Of a DNA stretch of 64,000 nucleotides, positions 35,301-49,925 are shown in pieces. The DNA comes from Phocoena phocoena (Eukaryota; Chordata; Mammalia; Artiodactyla; Phocoenidae). The position numbers and the translations under genes were made by a program. Positions within the stretch are counted from its first letter, which is position 1, and every line of letters begins with the position of its first letter. The notes under the pieces were generated by a model that was not told the origin of the DNA, searched no databases, and saw nothing but the letters and a program-made list of their open reading frames with translations. Location: positions 136,194,263-136,258,262 of the forward strand of contig NC_089221.1 in NCBI RefSeq assembly GCF_963924675.1, given 5' to 3'.

Positions 35301-38300
35301 GCGGGGCAGAATTTCAGGAAAACGATTGCAGGGGGTAGACTGGAATTGCCCTGAAAGCATAGGAAAAGAGGCACAACGTCAACAATGATGCACTTGGCCA
35401 AAAAGGGCATATGCGTTTTTTCCTGAATATATTCAGGAAAAAACGCATACGCCCTTTTTGGCCATCCAAGCAAGCCTGTAAAGGAAATGTGCACTACAAT
35501 GAAATCTCTCTGCCCACGGGCAAAAGGGCCATCTGAAAAAAGTGTAAAATCCAGAAAGTTAGGACAGGGTATAGAGAACAGGGAGCCTTGTTATGCTGAT
35601 TGGCAGGATGGAAATTGCCAACAGCCACCCTGGAGAAGTGTATGGTGTTTCCTGAAACACGTAAGAAACAAAGCAACGCAGCCTATGGCAATTCCACTTA
35701 TGGTCCTATAGTTTAGGGAAATTAAAATCAAAAACAGAGAGCCACCCCAATGTTTGGGACAGCTGTGTTCACAAGAAGCTCGTCTACACTACCAGGTAAA
35801 TATCCCAGAAAGCAAAATATGGATAAAGAAGTTGTGGCACGTATGTACAATGGAATAACACTCAGCAGTGAAATGTCTGTCATCAGGCCAGTAGCGGCAT
35901 AGTGAGTGGATGCGTGTACGGCGATTCTACGTGAACTACCTCACACAGAAAAAGAAACATCATAAGATATCACTAATACACGGAATGTAAACTTGACTAC
36001 ACATGAACTGAATTACAAAACAGAACAGGGTCTCAAACTTAGAAAACCAACTAGTGCTTGCTTATGGGGAAAGGTGCGTTGGGGTGCTGCATAAAACCAG
36101 AGACTGAAATTAGCACAGATAACTTTCCATAAGCCAAATATGTAATAGACAAGACCTACTCCTTGCTCAACGAAATGGACCCAACACCACATATTCAACG
36201 CCTAGGTATATACCTGACTAGGAAGAATCTTAAAACCCATGGATTTATATGTCTCCGTAAGAGAAACAAGCGTTTTTACATCGGCATAAACGCAGCAGTG
36301 AAAATCCGATAAATCCCATTATCAAAATAAATTTCAAAAACAAAACACAAAGACAGTGAAATAGAGAGCAATTCTTAAATAATTCACTCAGGGCATGTGA
36401 TGCAGCCGGGATTTACCACATCTACTCTCAGAGCTGGTTGAGACATAAGGCTGGACACTTCAGTCTGATATCATTGTTGAGTTTCGGTGAGCAAATGCAG
36501 ACCCTTTGAAGTCACACTGTATGGTACCCATTCCATGGGTTCCAACTCTCCAGGATCAAGGGCTTCTTCCTCCAGCTAAAACATGCATGGGAAACCCAGA
36601 GTATCATCCAACGTGTGATTGGGAAAAGATTTAAAATGCATCTCAGTTTTCGTATCCTGGTCCTTGGGTTCACCATTCCAGACGCTTTACTAACACTCTC
36701 CGCGCTTGGAGAGTCAGTGCCCTTAACCTCCTGTTTGGCAAAATTTGCAATTCCTGCGCAAGATGAACAGGAATAGGGAGAACAAATGAGAGACTAGCTG
36801 TAGGTGTCTGCACGGGCAAATGTAACGCTCATTGCCCACCAGGAAGAGGAATTAACCAAAGGCTCAGCGTGCCCTGCCAGAAACAGATTAGGGCCTGAAG
36901 CAATCCTGCGGTTTTGTGCCCAGCTCACAAGAAAGCGAGTTGAAGAAAGGAGCTCAGGGGCACTGTAATTCACAAACATGCAGAGTTATAAATGACAGCT
37001 ATCCTCCAAAAATATATTGAAGTAAGCCTGTGAAGGGGACTTGAAAGCGGGGCAGAATTTCAGGAAAACGATTGTAGGGGGTAGACTGGAATTGCCCTGA
37101 AAGCATAGGAAAAGAGGCAGAACGTCGACAATGATGCACTTGGCCAAAAAGGGCGTATGCGTTTTTTCCTGAATATATTCAGGAAAAAACGCATACGCCC
37201 TTTTTGGCCAACCAAGCAAGCCTGTAAAGGAAATCTGCACTACAATGAAATCTCACTGCCCCCCGGGCAAAAGGGCCATCTGAAAAAAGTGTAAAATCCA
37301 GAAAGGTAGGACAGGATATGGAGAACAGGGAGCCTTGTTATGCTGATTGGCAGGATGTAAATTGCCAGCAGACACCCTGGAGAAGTGTATGGTGTTTCCT
37401 GAAACACGTAAAAACAAAGCAACACAGCCTATGGCACTTCCACTTATGGTCCTATAGCTTACGGAAATTAAAATCAAAAACAGAGAGCCACCCCAATATT
37501 TGGGACGGCTGTGTTCACAAAAAGCTTGTCTACAGTACCAGGTAAATATCCCAGAAAGCAAAAAATGCATAAGGAAGTTGTGGCACGTACGTGCAATGCA
37601 ATAGCACTCAGCCATGAAATCTGTGTCATCAGGCCCGTAGCAGCATAGTGAGTGGATACAGGTACGGTGATTCCACGTGAACTACGTCACACAGAAAAAG
37701 AAACATCATAAGATATCACTAATACACGGAATGTAAACTTGACTACACATGAACTGAATTACAAAACAGAACAGGGTCTCAAATTTAGAAAACCAACTAG
37801 TGCTTGCTTATGAGGAAGGGTGCGTTGGTGTGCTGCATAAAACCAGAGACTGAAATTAGCACAGATAACTTTCCATAAGCCAAATATGTAATAGACAAGA
37901 CCAACTCCTTGCTCAACGAAATGGACCCAACACCACATATTCAACGCCTAGGAATATACCTGACTATGAAGAATTTTAAACCCACGGATATTTTTGTCTC
38001 CGTAAGAGAATCAAGCATGTGTACAGCGGCCGAAACGCAGCAGTGAAAATCCGATAAATCCCATTATCAAAGTAAATTTCATAAACAAAACACAAAGACA
38101 GTGAAATAGAGAGCAATTCTTAAATAATTCACTCAGGGCATGAGATGCAACCGGGATTGACCACATCTACACACAGAGCTGGTTGAGACATAAGGCTGGA
38201 CACTTCAGGCTGATAGCATTGGTGAGTTTCGGTGAGCAAATGCAGACCCTTTGAAGTCATACTGCATGGTACCTATTCCATGGGTCCCAACTCTCCAGGT

Positions 38301-40309
38301 TCAAGGTATTCTTCCTCCAGCTAAAACATGCATGGGAAACCCACAGTATGGTCCACCGTGTGATTGCGAAACGATTTAAAATGCATCTCAGTTTTCGTAT
38401 CCTGGTCCTCGGGTTCACCATTCCAGATGCTTTACTAACACTCTCCCCGCTTGGAGAGTCAGTACCTTTAACCTCCTGTTTGGCACAGCTTGCAATTTCT
38501 GTGCAAGATGAACAGGAATAGGGAGAACCAATGAGAGACTAGCTGTAGGTGTCTGCACGGGCAAATTTAATGCTCATTTCCCACCAGGAAGAGGAATTAA
38601 CCAAAGGCTCCGCGTGCCCTGCCAGAAACAGATTAGGGCCTGAAGCAATCCTGCGGTTTTGTGCCCAGCTCACAAGAAAGCGAGTTGAAGAAAGGAGCTC
38701 AGGGGCACTGTAATTCACAAAACTGCAGAGTTATAAATGACACCTGTCCTCCAAAAATATATTGAAGTAAGCCTGCGAAGGGGACTTGAAAGCGGGGCAG
38801 AATTTCAGGAAAACGATTGCAGGGGGTAGACTGGAATTGCCCTGAAAGCATAAGAAAAGAGGCAGAATGTCGACAATGATGCACTTGGCCCAAAAGGGCG
38901 TATGCGTTTTTTCCTGAATATATTCAGGAAAAAACGCATACGCCCTTTCTGGCCAAACAAGCAAGCCTGTAAAGGAAATCTGCACTACAATGAAGTCTCT
39001 CTGCCCCCCGGGCAAAAGGGCCATCTGAAAAAAGTGTAAAATCCAGAAAGGTAGGACAGGATATGGAGAACAGGGAGCCTTGTTATGCTGATTACCAGGA
39101 TGTAAGTTGCCAGCAGCCACCCTGGAGAAGTGTATGGTGCTTCCTGAAACACGTAAGAAACAAAGCAACACAGCCTATGGCACTTCCACTTATGGTCTTA
39201 CAGCTTAGGTAAATTAAAATGAAAAACACCCAGCCACCTCAAAGTTTGGGACCTCTCTGTTCACAAGAACCTCGTTTACAGTACCAGGTAAATATCTCAG
39301 AGAGCAAACAATGGATAAAGAAGTTGTGGTACGTACGTACAATGGAATATCACTCAGCAATGAAATCTGTGTCATCAGGCCCGTAGTGGCATAGTGAGTG
39401 GATTCAGGTATGGTGATTCTACGTAAAATAAGTCACACATAAAAAGAAACATCATAAAATATCACTAATACACAGTATGTAAACTTGACTACACATGAAC
39501 TGAATTACAAAACAGAACAGTCTCAAATTTAGAAAACCAACTTGTGCTTGCTTATGGAGAAAGGTGTGTTGGAGTGCTGCATAAAACCAGAGACTGAAAT
39601 TAGCACAGATACCGTTGCATAAGCCAAATATGTAATAGACATGACCTACTCCTGGCTCAACGAAATGGACCCAAAACCACATATTCAACGCCTAGGAATA
39701 TACCTGACTAGGAAGAATCTTAAAACCCATGGATTTATATGTCTCCATCAGAGAATCAAGAGTGTTTACAGCGGCATTAATGCAGCAGTGAAAATCCGAT
39801 AAATCCCAGTGTCAAAAAAAAATTTCAAAAACAAAACACAATGACAGTGAAATAGAGAGCAATTCTTAAATAACTCACACAGGGCATGTGATTCAACCTG
39901 GTTTACCACATCTACACCCAGAGCTGGGTGAGAGATAAGGCTGGACCCTTTGGGCTGATAGCATTGGTGAGGTTCAGTGAGCAAATGCAGACCCTTTGAT
40001 GTCATACTGCCTGGTACCCATTCCATGGTTCCCAACTCTCCAGGTTCAAGGGATTCTTCCTTCAGCTAAAATTTGCATGGGAAACCCAGAGTATGCTCCA
40101 CCGTGTGACTGGGAAACCTTTTTACATGCATGTCTGTTTTCGTCCCCTGGTACTCAGGTTCACCATTCCAGACCCTTTTCTTACACTCTCCCCATTTGGA
40201 GAGTCAGTGCCTTTAACCTCCTGTTTGGCACTGATTGCAATTTCTGCGCAAGATGAACAGGAATACGGAGAACTAATGGGAGACTATCTGTAGGTGTGTG
40301 CACGGGCAA
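29356..40309 (+). repeat. Cetacean satellite, segment E, the longest array, across the duplication junction
   Basis: Palindrome centres at 30189.5, 31936.5, 33682.5, 35429.5, 37175.5 and 38920.5 are spaced 1745-1747 bp. Monomers at 29.4-37 kb are highly alike, so this part looks recently homogenised. From 37027 the sequence equals 1-3283. Neither the spacing nor the local sequence marks the junction. Frames on the minus strand of 60-146 codons recur in each monomer because the repeats recur; they have no recognisable domains. Confidence 0.88.
31918..32301 (+). pseudogene. Fossil L1 ORF2 C-terminal frame in satellite monomer
   Basis: A 127-codon open frame starts within the palindrome and runs through the Cys-rich-domain remnant; WRSAWCFLKYV aligns with [11 protein letters not shown] of the full L1. 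The frame ends before the WIKK block. It is a residue of the captured L1, not a predicted gene. Confidence 0.6.
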
Positions 40310-40981
40310 ATATTTTTTTTAATATCTTTATTGGGGTATAATTGCTTTACAATGGTGTGTTAGTTTTTGCTTTATAACAAAGTGAATCAGCTATACATAT
40401 ACATATGCTCCCTGTGTCTTCCCTCTTGTGTCTCCCTCCCTCCCTCTCTCCCCCTTCCACCCCTCCAGGCTGTCCCAACGCCCCGAGCTAATATCCCTGT
40501 GCCTTGCGGCTGCTTCCCCCTTGCTATCTACCTTACTACATTTGTTAGTGTGTATATGTCCATGACTCTCTCTCGCCCTGTCAAAACTCACCATTCCCCC
40601 TCCCCATATCCTCAATTCCGTTCTCCAGTAGGTCTGCGCCTCTATTCCTGTCTTATCCCTAGGTTCTTCATGATATTTTTTTCCTTTAAATTCCATATAT
40701 ATGTGTTAGCATATGCTATTTGTCTTTTTCTTTCTGACTTACTTCACTCTGTATGACAGACTCTAGGTCTATCCATCTCATTACAAATAACTCAGTTTCA
40801 TTTCTTTTTAAGGCTGAGTAATATTCCATTGTGTATATGTGCCACATCTTCTTTATTCATTCGTCCGATGATGGGCGCTTAGGTTCTTTCCATCTCCGGG
40901 CTATTGTAAATAGAGCTGCAATGAACATTTTGGTACATGACTCTTTTTGAATTTTGGTTTTCTCAGGGTATATGCCCAGTA
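40310..40981 (-). mobile_element. 5'-truncated L1 insertion, copy 2
   Basis: Copy of 3284-3955 with the same 11-bp target duplication (40299-40309 and 40982-40992). Sharing one insertion in both copies shows the duplication came after it. Confidence 0.9.
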
Positions 40982-41342
40982 TGCACGGGCAATTTTAACA
41001 CTCATTTCCCAACAGGAAGAGGAATTAACCAAAGGCTCAGCATGCCGTGCTGGAACAAGATTAGGGCCTGAAGCAATCCTGCGGTTTTGTGGCCAGCTCA
41101 CAAGAAAGCGAGTTGAGGAAAGGAGCTCAGGGGCACTGTCATTCACATACCTGCAGACTTATAAATGACAGAAATCGTACAAAAATATATTGAATTAAGG
41201 CTGCGAAGAGGACTTGAAAGTGGGGCAGAATTGCTGGAATCCGATTTCAGGAGGTAGACGTGAATTGCTCTGAAAGCATAAGAGAAGTGGCAGAACCTCG
41301 TCAATGAAGCACTTGGCCAAAAAGGGCATATGCATTTTTTCC
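40982..41342 (+). repeat. Cetacean satellite, segment B, copy 2
   Basis: Copy of 3956-4316, again ending within the palindrome's left arm. Confidence 0.85.
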
Positions 41343-44300
41343 AGGGCCATCATTAACGGGAGTAGGAGGCTCCCAGCATGCTCCAGTGGCCAACAGAGGG
41401 CCCACGTCGCCAAGGCGATGTGAGCTAGCCAGGCAGGAGTGACCTGACATCAGAGGGCCCACCTCACAGAATGGTAGGGAACCCAGCCAGGATCAGACTC
41501 TCCCCAGAGGGCCCACATCACCAAGGTGATGGGAACCAGGCAGGAGTGTCCTCACACCCGTGGGGCCACATCATCAAAAGTTGAGGTACCCAGCACATGT
41601 GGCCTCAAACCAGAGGACCCACATCACCATGGGTTTCGGAGTGAGGCAGGCAGGATTAACCTCACAACACATGTCCCATTGTATACAAAATGTGTGGAAA
41701 CCAGCAGTTGGATCTTCCTAGCAGGCGGCCCAGAGCACTGAGGCTATGAGATCCAGGCCGGCATGCACTCACAACAGAGGGCCCTCATTGTGATTCTGTA
41801 AGCAACCCAGCCGTTGTGACCTCAGAGCAGAAGGCCCACATCCCCATGGGGAAGGGAAACAAGCAGGAGTGTCATCGCAAGAGTGGGCACACATGAAAAA
41901 ATGTGGGGAGCCCAGCAATTAGTGACTGATGCCAGAGGGCCCTCATCACCGAGGGGCGGTGGCTCCCAGCCAGCTCCGACTGCTACCAGAGGGGCGACGT
42001 CGCCAATGCGGAGTGCGACAACCAGGCAGGAGTGACCTCAGAGCAGAGGGTCAACCTCACAGAAGTGTGAAGAACCAAAGAGGATCAGATTCTCACCAGA
42101 GGGCCCACATCACCAAGGGAATGGGAACCAGGCAGGAGTGTCCTCACACTAGTGGGGCCACATCACCGAAAAGTGAGGGACCCAGCACACGTGGCCTCAA
42201 ACCAGAGGACACACATCACAACGGAGCTGGGATTGAGGCAGGCAGGAGGAGCCTCAAAACAGAGGGCCCATAAAATAAAAAAGGTGAGGAATCCCGCAGT
42301 TGGAACCTCCCAGCAGGCGCCCAGGAGCAGCAAGCCTATGGGATCTAGGCCGGAATGAACGCACATCAGAGGGCCCTCATCATGAAACTGTGAGCACCCC
42401 AGCCGTTGGGACCTCAGAGCAGAAGGCCCAAATTCCCATGGGGTTGGGAACCTGACAGGAGTGTACTCGCACCACAGGTCGCACATCTGCAAATTTTGGG
42501 AGCCCAGGAGTTAGGGTCTGACGCAAGAGGGCCCTCATTACCGAGGGACGGAGACTCGCAGCAGACACCAACTCCCAACTGAGGGCCCACGTCACCAAGG
42601 TGATGTGTGCCAGCCAGGCAGGAGTGACCTCACCGCAGAGGGCCTACCTCACAGAAGGGTGAGGAAACCAGCCAGGATAAGACTCTCACCAGAGGGCCCA
42701 CATCACCAAGGGGATCGGAACCAGGCAGGAGGGTCCTCACACCAGTGTGGCCACATTATAGAAAGGTGAGGAACCCAGAACATGTGGCCTAAAACAGGGG
42801 ACCCACATCTCCAAGGGGCTAGGAGTGAGGCAAGCAGGAGTATCCTCACAAAACAGAGCCCACAGAATAAAAGTTGTGAGGAATCCAGCAGTTGGAACCG
42901 GCCAGTAGGCCGCCCAGAGCACAGAGTCTATGGGATCCAGGCCACAGCGAACTCACAGCAGAGGCCCCACATCATGAAACTGTGAGCAACCCAGCGGATG
43001 GGACCTCAGAGAAGAAGGCCCACATCCCTATGGGGATGGGAACCTGACAGGAGTGTCCTCGGCCCACTTCCACGAATCAGAAAATGTGGGAACCCAGCAG
43101 TTAGGACCTGAGGCCAGAGGACCCTCATCACCGAGGGGAGGAGGCTCCCAGCAGGCTCCAACTGCCACCATAAGGCCGATATCACCAAGGCGGGGTGTGC
43201 GGACCAGGCAGGAGTGACCTCAGAGCAGAAAGCCCACCTCACAGAAGTGTGAGGAACCCAACAAGGATCAGACTGTCACCAGAGGGCCAACATCACCAAG
43301 GGAATGGGAACCAGGCAGGAGTGTCCTCACACCAGTGGGGCTACATCACCATAATTTGAGGGACCCAGCACACGTGGCCTCAAACCTGAGGACACACATC
43401 ACCAAGGGGCTGGGAGTGAGGCAGGCCAGAGGATCCTCAAAACAGAGGGACCATAGAATAAAAAAGGTGAGGAATCCCACAGTTGGAACCTCCGGCAGGC
43501 AGCCAGGAGCAGCGAGGCTATGGGATCTAGGCCGGAGTGAACTCATATCAGAGGGCCCTCATCATGAAACTGTGAGCAACACAGCCGTTGGGACCTCAGA
43601 GCAGAAGGCTCACATCCCCATGGGGATGGGAACCTGGCAGGAGTGTCCTTGCACCACTTAGCACGAATCAGAAAATGTGGGAACCCAGCAGTTAGGGCCT
43701 GAGGCCAGAGGGCCCTCATCACCGAGGGGAGGAGGCTCCCAGCAGGCTCCAACTGCCACCATATGGCCGACGTTGCCAAGGCGGGGTGTGCCAGCCAGGC
43801 AGGAGTGACCTCAGAGCAGAGGGCCCACCTCACAGAAGGGTGAGGAACCTAACCAGGATCAGACTCTCACCAGAGGGCCAACATCACCAAGGTGATGGGA
43901 ACCAGGCAAGACTGTCCTAACAGCAGTGGGGCCAACATCACCAAGGGAATGGGAACCAGGCAAGAGTGTCCTCACACCAGTGTGGCCACATTATAGAAAG
44001 GTGAGGAACACAGCACATGTGGCCTCAAACAAGGGGACACACATCACGAAGGGGCTGGGAGTGAGGCATGCAGGAGGAGACGCACAACCGAGGGCCCATA
44101 GAATAAAAAAGGCGAGGAATCGAGAAGTTGGAAACTCCAAGCTGGAGGCCCAGAGCACTGACACTATGGGATACAGGCCAGAGTGAACACACAGCAAAGG
44201 GCCCACATCATGAAACTGTGAGCAACCCAGCAGTTGGGACCACAGAACAGAAGTCCCACATGCCCATGGGGATGGGAACCTGGCAGGAGTGACTCGCACC

Positions 44301-44928
44301 ACTGGGCACACATCAGAAAATGTGTGGAGCCCAGCACTTAGGGCCTGACACCAGAAGGCCCTCATCACTGAGGGGAGGAGGCCCCAGCACGCTCCAACTG
44401 CCACCAGAGGGTCCACGTCGCCAAGGCGACGTGCGCCAGCCAGGCAGGATTGACCTCACAGCAGAGGGCCCACATCATGAAAGTGTGAGCAACCCAGCCG
44501 TTAGGACCTCAGAACAGAAGGCCCACACGCTCATGAGGATGGGAACCTGGCAGGAGTGCCCTCGTACCACTTAGCACGTATCAGAAAATGTGGGAACCCC
44601 GCCATTAGGGTCTGACGCCAGAGGGCCTCATCACCGCGGGAAGGAGGCTCCCAGCAGGCTCCAACTGCCACCAGGGTGCCGAAGTCAACAAGGCGGGTTG
44701 TGCCAGCCAGGCAGGAGTGACCTCAGAGAAGAGGGCTCACCTCACGGATGTGTGAGGAACCCAACCAGGATCAGAGTCTCACCAGAGGGCCCACATCACC
44801 AAGGGGATGGGAACCAGGCAGGAGTGTCCACACACCAGTGGGGCCACATCATCAAAAGATGAGGAACCCATCACATATGGCCTCAAACCTGAGGACATAC
44901 ATCACCATGTGGCTGGGAGTGAGGCAGG
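41343..44928 (+). repeat. 592-bp-period array, copy 2
   Basis: Copy of 4317-7902 with the same irregular 912-bp last period and no length change. For a tandem array, unchanged unit number argues that the copies are very recent or artefactual. Confidence 0.85.
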
Positions 44929-46049
44929 TATCTGGAGGGGCACATTTAACTCTAATTTCCCACCAGGAAGAGGAATTAACCAAAGGCTCAGAGTGCCGTG
45001 CCGGACCCTGATTATGGCCTGAAGCAAACCTGCAGTTTTGTGGCCAGCTTACAAGGAAGCGAGTTAAGAAAGGAGCTCAGGGGCACTGTAATTCACAAAC
45101 CTGCAGAGATAAATGACAGCTATTGGCAAAAATATATCGAAGTAAGTCTGCAAAGAGGACTTGAAAACGAGGCAGAATTGCAGGAATCATATTTCAAGAG
45201 GTAGATTGGAATTGCATTTAAAGCATATGAAAAGCGGCAGATCTTTGACAGTGATGCACATGGACAAAAAGTGCGTATACATTTTTCCTGAATATATTCA
45301 GGAAAAAACGCATATGAACATTTTGGCCAACCAAGCACTCCAGCAATGGAAATCCACACTACAATGAAGTCACATTTCCCATTCGTCAAAAAGGCCATCT
45401 GAATAAAGTGTAAAAACCAGAAACACAGGACAGGCCATGGAGAACAGGGAGCCGTGTTATGCTGATGGGCGGGATGTAAATTGCCAACAGACACTCTGGA
45501 GATGTTCATGGTGTATCCTGAAACATCTAAAAAACAAAGCTACAGAGCCTAGGGCACTTCCACTTTTGGCCCTATAGCTTAGGAAAATTAAAATCAACAA
45601 GACACAGCCAACACAAAATTTAGGGCTGCTGTGTTTACAAGAACCTCGAGTCCAGTACAAATTAAATATCCCAGAAAGAAAAAAATGGATAAAGAAGTTG
45701 TGCTACTTACGTACAACGGAATATCACTCAGCAGTGAAATCAATGTCATCAGGCCTGTAGCAGCAAATTGAGTGGATTTAATTATGATGATTCTAAGAGA
45801 AATATGTCACACAAAGAAAGATAATTATCATAAGATATCACTAATAGAGGGAGTGTAAACTTGGCTACACATAAACTGAATTACAAAACCGAACAGAGTC
45901 TCACATTTAGATAAAAACCTTATGCTTGCTTAAGGGGAAAGTTGAGTTGGGCTGCTGTATAAAAACAGATTGAAATTAGCACACATACCATTCCATAAGC
46001 CAAATACGTAATAAACAAGACCTACTCTTTGCTCAACGAAATAGACTCA
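44929..46049 (+). repeat. Cetacean satellite, segment C, copy 2
   Basis: Copy of 7903-9023. Confidence 0.85.
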
Positions 46050-46786
46050 TCCATGGTGTATCACCTCACACCTATTAGAATGGGCATCATCAGAAAATCT
46101 ACAAACAACAAATGCTGGAAACGGTGTGGAGATAAGGAATCCTCTTCCACTATTGTTGGGAACGTAAATTGATACAGTCACTGTGGAGAACATTATGGAG
46201 TTTCTTATAAAACTAAGAATAGAATTACCATATGATACAGCAATCCCTCTACTGGGCATATACCCAGACAAAACCATAAATCAAAAAGAGACATTCACCA
46301 CAATGTTCATTGCATCACTATTTACACTATCCAGGAAATGGAAGCAACCTAAATGCCCACAGACAGACGAATGCATAAAGATGTGGTACATATATAAAAT
46401 GGAATATTACTAAGCCATAAAAAGGAATGAAATTGGGACATTTGTAGAGACGTTGATGGATCTAGAGACTGTCATACAGAGTGAAGTAAGTCAGAAAGAG
46501 AAAAACAAATCTTGTATATTAATGCATATATGTGGAACCTAGAAAAATTGTACAGATGAACCGTTTTGCAAGGCAGAAATAGAGCAACACATGTATACAA
46601 CAAACGTATGGACAACAAGGGGGGAAAGCTGTTGGGGATGGTGGTGGGAGGAGTTGAGATATTGGGATTGGTATGTATACATTTATATGTATAAAGTAGA
46701 TAACCAAAAACAACCTGCTGTATAAAAATATAAAATTAAATTCAAAATAAAAAAATAAAATTAAAAAAAGTAAAACAGAAAAAATA
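46050..46786 (+). mobile_element. Old L1 3' end, copy 2
   Basis: Copy of 9024-9760, with the same broken ORF2 frames and A-rich end. Confidence 0.85.
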
Positions 46787-48337
46787 TTCTTCCCTTCACA
46801 TACATGTGTTTATATGAATAAATTATTTCCATGCTTATATCTGTAAATACACAAAAGAGGAATAAAATCTACCTTGAACCAAAAACGAAAAAAAGATAAA
46901 AAAGAACAGAACCCACCAGTTACACAGAGGAAAACCGTTTCAGGGCACTTGCTCCAATTGCAAACAATTCTGAAGTTGGTCAGTGGTGGGGAATCATCTC
47001 CCATTCAGCCAGCATGCTCCTCGCAACAAGCGTCCTCACTGCAAAGCTGGGGGACCGTGCCGAGGTATCTGTGAGTAAACGTGGGCCGAGCCCCAGGCCA
47101 GCTGCTGCTGAAATGTTCCCACCCTTCCAAGGCTAAACACCTGAATATGTACAAGGACTTGAAAACCTAGAGGAAGGGCCATGGAGCCACATGAGGGACA
47201 GCATGCCAGCCGACTTGGTGCCTGCAGGCCAGCCAGGATGGTCCTGGCCCTGGGTGCTCTTCTGGAAGCTCTCCATTTCCCTGCCTGAGATACCCCTGCT
47301 GTCCCGGCCCCCACTGCTTTCTTCCTTCCTCACCTGTGCCCAGGGAGAAATTCCAGCGGCAGGTGTGGGTGACACATCCTCTTCTTTAGCAGGTAGCATC
47401 TTGGCAACTGCTGCAGAAAGTCCAGCAGAGCCCCACTCACACTGGGACACCCACAAAGCCGTGGCCTCTCACTCCCTCCCACCAGCCCAGCCCCGAGACT
47501 GATGACAGGGCAGAGAAAATGGCGTCAGGCACAGCTGCAGGGGCTCTTGCTGCCTGGAGCGGTGTTTATATTGATCTCAACCCAGGCACACCTGGGGAGG
47601 GCTGGCCGGCACGGTCAGGCTTCCCAAGCCAGCCAATAATCACCCCTCAGGGGCTCACAGTTGCTGAAAATGGAACTTGCTGAATTGGCCAGGTCCAAGG
47701 TACAGGTGTGGGCTCCTGAGAGTCAGGATAGACAAGGGGCTGCAGCTCTGGCTTGTTTTCTAATTATATTATCTGGCCCATGAGTGGGAGACAACTTCAA
47801 GAAAACCCTCTCCTAATGAGAGGAACCCAGGAGTCAGGGAGAGGAGGGGTGGGTGGTGGTTGGAGACAGAGGCCTGGTGCCCCGGGTGCAGTGGAAGTCT
47901 CTGGAAGACCAGGTGGAGGAGGCCGCACAGAGTGATGCCCAGGGTCACAGACCTGTCAGAGCTGCTGTTTGTTAGTTCAAGTCCTGCTCTGAGGTGCTCT
48001 GTGTCAGATCTGAGCGACAGGTGAGCTGGGAGTGCTCTGCAATGAGGGCTATGTGCACGGTTCCTGTGTGCCCAGCCCTGCCAAGGTACCTGCAAGGGTA
48101 GCTCTGTATCCTGGGAGGGGCCTGACCACGGGAGCCCCATGGACTGCAGAGGACCTGCCCAGGGAATCCCATATCCTGGGAGGGGCCTGAACACGAGAGC
48201 CCCGTGGGCTGGGGTGGGGGTAGGGTACCTGCCCAGGTGAGCTCCATATCCTGGAATTGGCCTGACCTCGAGAGCCCCATGGGCTGCTGGAGTCCTGGTA
48301 AAGGATGTCAGGACAGTCAGTGAAGCCACTGAGGATA
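46787..48337. other. Unassigned non-satellite sequence, copy 2
   Basis: Copy of 9761-11311, including the three-unit minisatellite at 48088-48290. No gene supported. Confidence 0.5.
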
Positions 48338-49356
48338 TACCTCCAGTAGTTCCTAAATCCTACAGCCTGCTGGTCATTCTACCAACCACCAGGACTTGGT
48401 ATTCTGTATTAGTCTTCACTGATGCCTTCTTTTGTATTCCATTAGTCCCAGAGTCACAAGAAATTTTGGCTTGTGAGTGACAGGACTCAACATACAACTA
48501 AAACAATACTTCCAGGCTGTCTTGCCCCAAGGGTTCAAAAATTCCCACACCATCTTTGGGGAAAGCTCAGCTAAAGACCTAAAAGTTCTACCTCTGGAAA
48601 AGGAAACACTCCTTCAATATTCAGACGACATTCTGATCGCCAGCCCTACTAAGGAGGCCTCAGAACTACCAAGCCAATAAAGGATAGAAGTTGTCCACGA
48701 AAAAGCTCAAGTATCACAGACTACGGTGACCTGCCTGGGCTTCATTCTCACAGAAGGTCGGAGAAGCCCATCCCAGGAAAGGGAAGAAACAATTTACAGC
48801 CTTACCCCTTTCTGAAACTAGAAGACAGCTTAGGGGTTCCTGGGGAAGCCAGGGTTTCCTGCCTCTGGATCCCTAACTACAGTCTACTAGCTGGGCCTCT
48901 ATATGAAACACTGAAAGGAAAAGATGATGATCCTTTTGAATAGAATCCAGAAGTGGCCTTTCAAGAATGGAAAGAGCAGTCAATTCAGACCCTTGCCCTG
49001 GAACTCCCTAATTTAGCTAAACCCTTTGACCTTTACCTTCCTGGTGAAAGGTGAATCGCCATTGGAGTATTAGTGCAAAAACTGGGACCACTTGAAATGG
49101 AACAATGCAAGAATGCCATCCAGGTAGGATAAACTATGGTCACCAAGGGGCTTGGCCCACCGCCACATCTGGCCAAGATACTGGTGGTATCTGAAAACCT
49201 GGAAATCAGCAGCCCAAAAGGCCACCTCCCTTCTAAGGGAAACGGACCCCACGTGGTGATCCTAACCCCCAACCATGCCCTGAAGTTGCAGGGTTTGCTC
49301 CGTGGGCACACTGACCTCGATTGAGGAGGCCCTCCAACTCCAACCTCCAGAGAGAT
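48338..49356 (+). pseudogene. pol: Broken class I ERV pol remnant, copy 2
   Basis: Copy of 11312-12330. The YSDD box is at 48618-48629 and the same stops and frameshifts are present, so all disabling changes predate the duplication. Confidence 0.75.
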
Positions 49357-49925
49357 AACCGGGGGCAACGGGGCACCATGACGACCCATGTGACCATCAC
49401 TTGACCTGGAGTTTCTCTCATAAAACAACAAGAGTGTGTCCCAAAAGAGTAGACTACTGCTTGCAGTACTTACTGTACCCAGAGGGCAGCTAATAATCTT
49501 GGCGGGGGAACCGTATATCATGCTGTCACCATAGAAAAGCCTACAGACACCCTGATGATGGTGGCCAATAAGACCGGCTGGACTCCTGTTTACTTCCAAA
49601 GGCTCTTGACTCAGTGACCATCATGATCCTTCATCACCACTGACCCTGGACTGTCTGGGAGCTGAGCGGGCAGGATCCTGACACCTGGTGCTGTTTTTAC
49701 GTTAATTCAGGGGCCTAATGGAAGAAAGCGCAGACTGTTGGTCAGAGCATCTAGGCTGGCAGAAACGGTCAGTCAGAGCATCTAGGCTGGCAGAAACGGT
49801 CAGCCTAAGGTGGCCGAACAAATGTGGGGCGGGGTGAAACTGGACCTCACAGCGCCACTGCACATCTCCTTTCTGGACCCTTAAAGGTCATTAGAATCTA
49901 TAACACTTCCAATACTGGTGCTCAG
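49357..49925. other. Unassigned, possibly internal retroviral sequence, copy 2
   Basis: Copy of 12331-12899, including the 31-bp exact duplication at 49742-49803. Confidence 0.4.

Larger units (their letters stand above)
1..37026 (+). repeat. 37,026-bp direct duplication, copy 1
   Basis: Every element in 1-26974 reappears in the same order and orientation at plus 37026. Copy 1 is the only complete unit in the window. By eye, and by comparing conceptual translations, I found one difference (C21910 versus T58936) in the first 25.9 kb, then six between 25927 and 26955. The unit contains satellite, a 592-bp-period array, a retroviral island and a full-length L1. The true outer breakpoints are unknown because the window begins inside the unit. 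It may be a real recent tandem duplication or amplification, or a false duplication made by the assembler. Confidence 0.95.
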